A stretch of DNA of 6,968 bases from an uncultured Eubacteriaceae bacterium (GTDB lineage: Bacteria > Bacillota > Clostridia > Lachnospirales > CAG-274): assembly GCA_938042265.1 (NCBI GenBank), contig CALIRN010000128.1:1-6968 (forward strand), read 5' to 3'. Shown here in pieces: positions 1 through 6,100 of the stretch. The notes under the pieces were generated by a model that searched no databases, was not told the origin of the DNA, and saw nothing but the letters and a program-made list of their open reading frames with translations. Made by a program: the position numbers and the translations under genes. Positions within the stretch are counted from its first letter, which is position 1; the number at the start of each line of letters is the position of its first letter.

Positions 1-45
1 TTTATACCTGGAGGCACTGTTTGAATTTGTAAAAAATCAACTTTG
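1..45. other. Unassigned left edge downstream of nucleotidase gene
   Basis: The 45 bases after the nucleotidase stop contain a T6 run on the minus strand but no stem in front of it, so no terminator can be called. No coding signal is visible in so short a stretch. Confidence 0.3.
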
Positions 46-1467
46 TCAACAGGTCCCGTTAAATCTGTAAATAACATAAGCAGTTTCAGCTCTTGTTATA
101 AAACCGATAGGGTTAAGCACATTGTTTTCATCTCCCAAAAAAATTCCGCTGCCTACAGCCCATTTCATATCTTCCTCTGCCCAAAATGATATTTCATTAC
201 TGTCATAAAATATGCTTAAATCGCCTTTTAAGTCGATATCATAGTTTTTATAATAAGCATAACGATATAATATTGCAGCAGTCTGTTCTCTTGTAACAAA
301 GCTGTCGGGAGCGAACACACTGTCCGAAATTCCTTTTACAATTCCGTTATTCTCAGCCCATACAGCTGCATTTTTATAATAAGCATTATTATCTACATCA
401 TCAAATTTACTTTCTCCTCTGTATACTGGTGAACCCTCTCCACGATAAAGCACAGTCACAAGCATTCCTCTGGTAAGTGGTTTATCAGGTGCAAATTCAT
501 CTTCTTTAACGCCCTTGAAAAGACCTGTTATATAAACCTCTCTGACAGCATCATAGAACCAATCACTTTCCTTGATATCCTTAAATGGATTTATATATGC
601 CTCAGATACTGTTTCGGTTACTGCTTCTGATATGGTTGTAATATCAGTGGCTATTTCGGTAAAATTGCCGTTTCTGTCAATAATAAGGACGGGCACAGGT
701 GTCATACTGTATTTTTCAATATATTTAAGAGTAATCTCATAGTCTATTCCATAGTCTGTAATATATTCTGCATTTACACTAAGTTCAGGAAAATCCTTGT
801 TTGTTGCCACAAAACTGCTTGTAGCCACCTTATACTTTTTATCAGCCTCTATTGGAGTACCATCAGCAAGAGAGAGATTTAAAATCTCCTTTGTGCTGCT
901 GTCATATTCAGCCTTAATTCCCGAAAACTGCAAAAATTCACCTGTTCCCCATTGCCCAAGACTTTCTTTAAATGTTGCAATAATATCACTGCCCTTTACA
1001 TAATAGCCGCTTATTGTATTGGCAAAAGGCTGAACTGCATATATATCCTTATTTGTAACCTGACCCGCCTCAACAGTCTGCCTTACACCTCCGCCATTTA
1101 CTATACCTATGTCAGCATCTGCTATATCTCTGTAGCTTTCTGCAATAAATGTTCCAAGAAGTGTTGGCTGTGTTCTTGCTGTAGCCGCATCTCCAACCCA
1201 TGTTATATCGGTTGTAGCTATAACAGTATCAAAGAATTCATTAGCCTTTTCTGTATATTCAGCAACAATACTGTCTACTCCCTTGTTGCTTTCTATATCC
1301 GAAAGCTCATCTGCCGTAACTATTTTTACCTTAGTGTCTGCAACCTCATTATTATCAAACTCTATTGTAACCCTTCCTATTACATTTCCATAGTATCCGC
1401 TTGCTACAAGCAAAGTATCACCATACATTGTACCCTCATTTATAATATGACTGTGTCCGTCAAGCAT
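46..1467 (-). CDS. 5'-nucleotidase C-terminal half with three SLH domains (frameshifted fragment)
   Basis: This is the rear half of the same enzyme. It opens at MLDGHSH, the last metal-binding motif of the phosphatase domain. The 5'-nucleotidase C-terminal substrate-binding domain spans about 90-250: VNGGGVRQTVEAGQVTNKD, AVQPFANTI and LQFSGIKAEYD are typical of it. The usual GGDGY-type motif near the end of the domain is missing and is replaced by ATSSFVATNKDFPEL. A Thr/Glu-rich linker (about 270-290) leads to three SLH domains at about 294-341, 355-404 and 418-469. Only the third keeps a full ITRAE; the others read LTRGM and VTREQ. The first ATG has no convincing ribosome site, and this fragment has no signal peptide, so on its own it would not be exported. 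It should be treated as part of a broken gene spanning 46-2177 unless resequencing restores the frame. Confidence 0.85.
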   Translation of the reverse strand: MLDGHSHIINEGTMYGDTLLVASGYYGNVIGRVTIEFDNNEVADTKVKIVTADELSDIESNKGVDSIVAEYTEKANEFFDTVIATTDITWVGDAATARTQPTLLGTFIAESYRDIADADIGIVNGGGVRQTVEAGQVTNKDIYAVQPFANTISGYYVKGSDIIATFKESLGQWGTGEFLQFSGIKAEYDSSTKEILNLSLADGTPIEADKKYKVATSSFVATNKDFPELSVNAEYITDYGIDYEITLKYIEKYSMTPVPVLIIDRNGNFTEIATDITTISEAVTETVSEAYINPFKDIKESDWFYDAVREVYITGLFKGVKEDEFAPDKPLTRGMLVTVLYRGEGSPVYRGESKFDDVDNNAYYKNAAVWAENNGIVKGISDSVFAPDSFVTREQTAAILYRYAYYKNYDIDLKGDLSIFYDSNEISFWAEEDMKWAVGSGIFLGDENNVLNPIGFITRAETAYVIYRFNGTC

Positions 1468-1506
1468 AAGGTCAATTCCGTCAACAGCCTTGCATTGCCT
1501 TCGGTA
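1440..1506 (-). other. Frameshift/deletion junction in the nucleotidase gene
   Basis: The downstream frame is open only from 1506, since a TGA occupies 1507-1509 in that frame. The upstream frame stops at 1440. Homology passes from one to the other near the sequence GAAGGCAATGCAAGGCTGTT. The change equals a loss of 1+3n bases. From memory of the family, the segment between THLG and VDGID is about five residues shorter than usual, so a deletion of roughly 13-19 bases fits better than a one-base error. A short AAGGC direct repeat lies at the junction, as expected for slipped-strand deletion. Confidence 0.75.
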
Positions 1507-2177
1507 TCAGCACTTCCAAGGTGTGTAAGAGCAATAATATAATCACAGTTTTGGGCCTCTAAATCACTTACGGCCTTTTTTGCACTTTTCTCCGCATTTT
1601 GAAACTGAATATTTTCCACATTTTCACTAATCACAGAAGTCTTTGTACCCTCAGTTGTAAGACCGAAAATACCTATTCTAATATTTCCGATTTCCTTTAT
1701 TATGTATTCATCATAAAGGAGATTTCCATTATCATCTGTTATGTTAGCAGATACAACAGGTATTCCTGCCGCTTGCAAAAGACTGTTTCTTATTGCTGTA
1801 GTATATGAAAACTCGTGATTTCCCAAAGTCATAACATCATAGCCTATTGCCCTTAAAATCGGCACAATGCTTTCACCCTTTGTTATGTTTGAATAAGGCA
1901 GTCCCTCATATGTATCACCTGAATCAAGAACTAACGTGTTATCATTTTCTTTCCTTACACTGTCAATATATCCCGCTATCTTTCCATAGCCCATATAACT
2001 GCCGCTTTCCTCAGCATTTCCATGAATATCGGTAGTATGTATAATATCCACTATTTCAAAGGAATCATTTTCATAAACAGCTTTCAATACATCCTGCACA
2101 TGGTTCGTATCTGCAGCCGCTATCGCATTGATACTAAACATCGAAAAACATAATACTAATGCTATAAATTTTTTCAT
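1440..2177 (-). CDS. 5'-nucleotidase/cyclic phosphodiesterase, N-terminal metallophosphatase half (frameshifted)
   Basis: This is the front half of a secreted UshA/YfkN-type enzyme that would hydrolyse extracellular nucleotides. Residues 1-22 form a signal peptide (MKKFIALVLCFSM...AIAAA). The calcineurin-like metallophosphatase domain follows with its metal-binding motifs in order: TTDIHG (Asp50, His52), LDSGD (Asp88), LGNHEF (Asn120, His121) and ALTHLG (His219). The frame runs correctly to about GSADTEGNA and then reads 16 or so unrelated residues to a stop at 1440-1442. The expected continuation KAVDGIDLMLDGHSH lies in the next frame. The family normally has GNHEFD, and the Asp forms a catalytic dyad with the His in UshA; here the residue is Ser124. 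The start at 2177 is preferred over 2186 for its RBS spacing. As translated, this half would lack the GHSH motif, the C-terminal domain and the anchor, so it is probably inactive. Confidence 0.85.
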   Translation of the reverse strand: MKKFIALVLCFSMFSINAIAAADTNHVQDVLKAVYENDSFEIVDIIHTTDIHGNAEESGSYMGYGKIAGYIDSVRKENDNTLVLDSGDTYEGLPYSNITKGESIVPILRAIGYDVMTLGNHEFSYTTAIRNSLLQAAGIPVVSANITDDNGNLLYDEYIIKEIGNIRIGIFGLTTEGTKTSVISENVENIQFQNAEKSAKKAVSDLEAQNCDYIIALTHLGSADTEGNARLLTELTLCLTDTVIL

Positions 2178-2187
2178 AATCCGCATT

Positions 2188-2193
2188 CCCCTT
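2188..2193 (-). promoter_or_regulatory. AAGGGG ribosome binding site of the nucleotidase gene
   Basis: AAGGGG lies 10 bases before the ATG at 2177, supporting the start MKKFIAL, which also begins a normal signal peptide. The alternative ATG at 2186 lies one base after this site, too close to be used efficiently. Confidence 0.55.
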
Positions 2194-2211
2194 AAACATA
2201 AATATTACAGA

Positions 2212-2250
2212 AAATATTCTCATTCCACATAAACTGAAATGAGAATATTT
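2212..2250 (-). terminator. 13-bp perfect hairpin between DUF975 and nucleotidase genes
   Basis: The plus-strand arms AAATATTCTCATT (2212-2224) and AATGAGAATATTT (2238-2250) are exact reverse complements around a 13-base loop. On the minus strand the stem begins 17 bases after the DUF975 stop, where a terminator would be expected. The stem ends in AATATTTTCT rather than a clean U-run and has little G/C, so it is weak as an intrinsic terminator. A perfect inverted repeat in front of the nucleotidase gene could instead be an operator. Confidence 0.5.
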
Positions 2251-2267
2251 ATGAATTAAATATTATT

Positions 2268-2873
2268 TTATTCCTTAATTGATTCGTAAAACTCTGAAAA
2301 TGTAGTTCCCATATAAGGGAAGGTGTAAACACCTACAATACCGGCTGTAATTACAGTTAAAATAGCCCATGGTATAAATGAAAGCTGCAGAACAAAAAGC
2401 TCCCACTTATGTCCCTTCATTATTCTCCAGCTTTTCTTAATTGCCGCAAAAAATCCTGAGTCAGGGTTATCCCTTAAACAGCGTGTAGTCATTGATAAAC
2501 CAAGCTCAGCAATAATACCTGGTATAATAAATATAATCGTTGCAATAATAATTATTATAGAATTTATAAGGCTGACAAGGAAAACCGGTATAATTTTAAT
2601 AAACGCAAGCTTAAATTCCCCTACATCGTCATTTCCCCTTACAATTGAAAGTGTCCACCATGTAAACCCGACAGTAAGAGTAAAGCTTACTAATTCAACA
2701 ATAAAAGTAATTAAACTATTGCCTGCGGATAGATTTTCACTTTTTCCTGTAAATGCTGAAATTGACGAAAGAACTGATAATACAATCAAATAAACTAAAG
2801 CTATAATATATGGATTTTTATTACAATTTTTAAGACTTGTTTTTGCATTTGTTTTTAAAGTTTTTCTGTCCAT
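2268..2873 (-). CDS. DUF975 family multi-pass membrane protein
   Basis: The product is 201 residues from the ATG with the proper RBS; an upstream ATG at 2888 would add five residues. It opens with a basic cytoplasmic segment (MDRKTLKTNAKTSLKN) and then has hydrophobic segments at about 20-40, 53-77, 91-125 and 158-186. The conserved DUF975 block is clear: LRDNPDSGFFAAIKKSWRIM, then KGHKWELFVLQLSFIPW, a glycine-containing last helix, PYMGT and a closing FYESIK. The length fits the family. The function of DUF975 proteins is not established. The family is common in Firmicutes, and they are membrane proteins with no known enzyme motif. Its position directly after a double-glycine peptide gene suggests, but does not prove, a role as immunity protein, receptor or export helper for that peptide. 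The strong hairpin before it may keep its expression low relative to the peptide. Another hairpin follows its stop. Confidence 0.9.
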   Translation of the reverse strand: MDRKTLKTNAKTSLKNCNKNPYIIALVYLIVLSVLSSISAFTGKSENLSAGNSLITFIVELVSFTLTVGFTWWTLSIVRGNDDVGEFKLAFIKIIPVFLVSLINSIIIIIATIIFIIPGIIAELGLSMTTRCLRDNPDSGFFAAIKKSWRIMKGHKWELFVLQLSFIPWAILTVITAGIVGVYTFPYMGTTFSEFYESIKE

Positions 2874-2881
2874 AATTAAAA

Positions 2882-2886
2882 TCTCC
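2882..2886 (-). promoter_or_regulatory. GGAGA ribosome binding site of the DUF975 gene
   Basis: GGAGA ends 8 bases before the ATG at 2873, which favours the start MDRKTLK. The in-frame ATG at 2888 overlaps this site and has no Shine-Dalgarno of its own. Confidence 0.75.
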
Positions 2887-2911
2887 ATTTGCCATATTTA
2901 ATAAAACCATT

Positions 2912-2957
2912 TGATTTAATTGGGAAAATCATTTTATAGGATTTTCCCATTAAATCA
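2912..2957 (-). terminator. Long intergenic hairpin between peptide and DUF975 genes (attenuator-like)
   Basis: The plus-strand arms TGATTTAATTGGGAAAATC (2912-2930) and GATTTTCCCATTAAATCA (2940-2957) pair along 18 bp with a single bulged base and a 9-base loop. In the minus-strand transcript the stem starts 15 bases after the peptide stop and ends about 25 bases before the RBS of the DUF975 gene. Only an imperfect U-rich stretch (GGTTTTATT) follows. A partial terminator or a 3'-stabilising structure that gives much peptide and little downstream product is therefore more likely than a clean stop. Confidence 0.6.
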
Positions 2958-2972
2958 TTCTGTAATCTACAA

Positions 2973-3134
2973 TCATAAAAATGAAGATGAATTAGTTTTA
3001 ATCTTATTATTTCCGCCAATAACAGTTTCCTTAGCTACTGTAAATCCCTTGCCGCCTACAACAGAATCAAGTTCATCTTCATTAACTTGTTCAAGCTTAG
3101 GCTCTACATTGAGATTTTTTTCTTTTTCACTCAT
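2973..3134 (-). CDS. Double-glycine leader peptide, putative RiPP/bacteriocin or signal precursor
   Basis: This gene encodes 53 residues from the ATG served by AGGAGG; the longer in-frame version from 3176 lacks a ribosome site. The first 28 residues look like a double-glycine leader: a charged, Lys/Glu-rich start, then VNEDELDSVVGG with Gly27-Gly28. This matches the EL-x-x-V-x-GG pattern cut by C39-peptidase ABC transporters (PCAT) in class II bacteriocins and many RiPPs. The predicted core is 25 residues, begins KGFTVAKETV, contains a second VIGG at 38-41, and ends in a Thr/Ser-rich tail (KTNSSSFL). It has no Cys, so lanthionine, thioether and disulfide bridges are ruled out. No modification enzyme or transporter is in the window. 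A long hairpin follows the stop after 15 bases and a DUF975 membrane gene comes next. An exported peptide is inferred; its activity is unknown. Confidence 0.75.
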   Translation of the reverse strand: MSEKEKNLNVEPKLEQVNEDELDSVVGGKGFTVAKETVIGGNNKIKTNSSSFL

Positions 3135-3141
3135 ACTCTTT

Positions 3142-3147
3142 CCTCCT
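3142..3147 (-). promoter_or_regulatory. AGGAGG ribosome binding site of the small peptide gene
   Basis: A perfect AGGAGG lies 7 bases before the ATG at 3134. It fixes the start of the small peptide at MSEKEK. The in-frame ATG further upstream at 3176 has no comparable site and would place this Shine-Dalgarno inside the coding region. Confidence 0.85.
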
Positions 3148-3170
3148 TTCACATTTTTATAAGAAAATAC

Positions 3171-3186
3171 TGACATTATAATATCA
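3171..3186 (-). promoter_or_regulatory. Candidate -10 box inside a 16-bp near-palindrome
   Basis: On the minus strand the 59 bases between the large SLH gene and the small peptide gene contain a perfect TATAAT (3180-3175). It is centred in TGATATTATAATGTCA, a palindrome with one mismatched pair. A start of transcription near 3167 would give a leader of about 33 bases. No good -35 hexamer sits 17 bases upstream, so either the promoter is activator-dependent or the match is chance in AT-rich DNA. The palindrome could be an operator covering the -10 box. Confidence 0.3.
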
Positions 3187-3194
3187 AAACTTTC

Positions 3195-6100
3195 TTATTT
3201 AATTAATTGATTTATAACAACTGCTGTTTCAGCACGTGTTAAATCCTTACTTGGAAGATAACAATTATTACTATCTCCCTTTACAATTCCGTAAGCTGAA
3301 ATATTTTCAACATATTCCTTAGCCCAAGATGCTATGGTATCTGCATCATCGAATTCAACTGCTTCACTTTCATCAAGCTTAATATCTGCAAGCTTAATAA
3401 ATTTGCTTATTACAACTGCCATTTCCTGTCTTGAAATGATATTGTTTCCTTTGAAAGTATTGTCCTCATAGCCTACAATAAGGTTATTTGCAGCACCCCA
3501 TTTAATGTAATCATAATACCATTCATCACCTGTAATATCTGCAAATGCTGTGTCATTATCAATATCTGCTGTATCAGCAAGACCACTGTTATAAAGAATA
3601 GTTAAAAATTCCGCTCTTGTAATACTGTTATTAGGTCTGAAGGTATTATCCTCATAACCTGTTACAATATTCTTCTCTGCAATAGCATTAATGATTTCTC
3701 TTGCCCAGTGCTCTGAAATATCAATAAATGCATCTTTGCTTTCTAAATTATTTACTGCATTCTCTGTTGTAGCTTCAACTGCTGATTCTGTACTAACCTT
3801 GATTGCTGCCTCGGTAGTAACAGAAGCCTTAATGCTTGATGAGCCGCCACCGCCACTGCCTGAATATGATACAGCTACAGTTGTGGTTTCTGTTGTAGTT
3901 TCTGTTGTGGTTTCTGTTGCAGCCTCTGTAATAACTTCCTTAATATCAAGAGAATTTACAATAACAGGAAATTCCTTAGTCATTGCAACATATCCGCTTT
4001 CTGCCTCAAACAGATTTAATACGTTTCCGTTTTCATCGAATTTTACAACAGAACCATCCGGATTATACATAATACCGTCTTTATCAACAAAATAACTATA
4101 ATCCTGTCTTATTGCCTTTACAATAAGCTTTGTTGTTCCCGGCTTAATACCTGTAATCTTTCCGCTTGACGGATCAACCCTTGCAATTTCCGGATCTTCA
4201 ATATTATATTCAAGACTATAATTTGAATCAGCTCCGTTAGGTGTAATTTTCACCTTAGGATATGCACAATCGGCCTCATTTAATTCAATAGGTGCTGTAT
4301 CTCCGTTATTGATTACAATATCAGAAATAACAATATCTCCATCACTAAACTTACTTAACGAAATATCATCCGAAAACAACGTTTTATCCGCATTGTTAAG
4401 GCTTAAATAAAGGTTTGCAGTCTTACTGTCACCCCAAATTTCGCTTATATCAACAAGCTGTTTCAATTCAACGGTTTCTCCCGGTTCAATCGATTCCACA
4501 GGAATATTTAAAATTTCCTGGTACTTATTGTCATTTCCCTTAAGCACATTTAAAATAACATCATCAACAACCGCAATCCTCAATGTCATATCTCCTGTTG
4601 CCTTGTTACCATTATTAATAACAACACTGTCAAAATATGCACTGTCATTATCTACTCTTTGAATTTCTGCATTAAGCATTTCAACTTCAGGTTCTGATGT
4701 AAATACATAGTCATATTTAACTGCACTTTCGACTAAATCATCTTCCCAAGCCTTAATATGGAATTTAATAAATTCAGTATCACTTGGCATATTAAAGGCA
4801 AGCATCCCCACAACTGTACTGTCTGTAGCAATATATGTATTAAATGTATTAGTTCCAAGATCAGTCACATTGCCTTTATCATCCTCCATAGTTGCACTGA
4901 AAGTAACTGTATCCGATGGAAGAACACCTACATTTTTAACATTAATGTACAATATTGCATCATCGCCCTCAAATGGATGCTCAGGAGAAATGTAAACATC
5001 TCCCTCACCTATATCAAGAGTACTTATAAGCCTGTAATTATGAATAACAAGGTCACTGTTTGCAGATTCCTTTTTACCTCCCTGTCCATTATCTACAAGG
5101 ATATATCTCCTGAAAGCAACAACAGCATTTTCTGTATACTTTGATGAAAATGTCTGTTCATTGTAATGTACATCACCCTCTAAAGGCTCATCTATTCTTA
5201 CAGCAGAACCCCACTTTCCTGTATAAACAATATGTTCACCGTTTTCCTCATCGTTAATTATCTCTTTCTCATACTGAGGATCATATACCCTCATATAAAT
5301 TGATCGCTTGGTTACAAAGGCTGATGTTGACTCTGCTCCATAAAGATCATTTTCATCAATCTCTTTATTTTCGTCATCAAAATTTTCAAGCTGATTCCAA
5401 AGCATATAAACATATCCGTCAGGTTCAAGAGAAATTGTAAATGTTGATGCTGCATCAGCACCCTCCTGAAGCATATAGACATTAAGATTACTGCTTGGGA
5501 TTTCATAAGTACCGTCAGAATTTTTAACGGTATTGCTTTCAATAGCATTGTCAAAATTAGTATAAACAATATTGTTATCGTTGTTCCAATATAACCATAC
5601 CGCATCATTATACTTAACAGTATGTGGATTACTATCATAAACATCGTTATTTGTAATTCTTACAGGTCCTATACAGGAGTTATCCTCAAAGCTGATTACA
5701 GTTGCATAAATCTCCATATCCTCTGTTGTTGATGAATCCCCGTCAGTATCAAGAGTGTATACAAGATATGCTTTCTTATCATATGAATTAATACTCATCT
5801 CGTTAATATTAAGCTGTTCCTCTGTATTTGAAAGTGTAACAGCAGCAAATCTCTGATTATCAAGACTGCCTTTGCCATAGTTGTTTTCATAATTTAAATA
5901 TGAAACCTCATTTGTACCATATATAACTTCATTAAATGAAGAATCAAGCATCTTATAAGCTATCGTGCTGTAAGCATCATTTATAAACCTGTTTAAATCA
6001 TCAATACTATCATAAGCAAATTCAATTCTTGTATCATTATAGTCTGTAACAGCATAAGCTATTAAAATTCTGCCTGTTACTTCATCATAAACTATCACAG

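Noticed and set aside
1440..1506. Programmed ribosomal frameshift joining the two nucleotidase halves
   Set aside because: The shift needed is -1, but the overlap has no X-XXY-YYZ slippery heptamer and no strong downstream structure that I can see, and the family spacing suggests missing codons.
952..1542. 196-codon open frame on the plus strand
   Set aside because: It lies wholly antisense to the nucleotidase gene, its translation is low-complexity and rich in Cys, Tyr and Ile without any domain, and it has no ribosome site.
3132..3176. Longer start for the small peptide (MSVFSYKN...)
   Set aside because: It has no Shine-Dalgarno, and it would translate through the perfect AGGAGG that serves the inner ATG at 3134.
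3691..4095. 134-codon plus-strand frame with VVVSVVVSVVVS repeats
   Set aside because: The repeat is simply the reverse strand of the Thr/Glu linker repeat in the large SLH gene.
5312..5644. 110-codon hydrophobic frame on the minus strand
   Set aside because: It is a different frame within the large SLH gene, which reads through this region with clear domain structure. The hydrophobic look comes from AT-rich codons.
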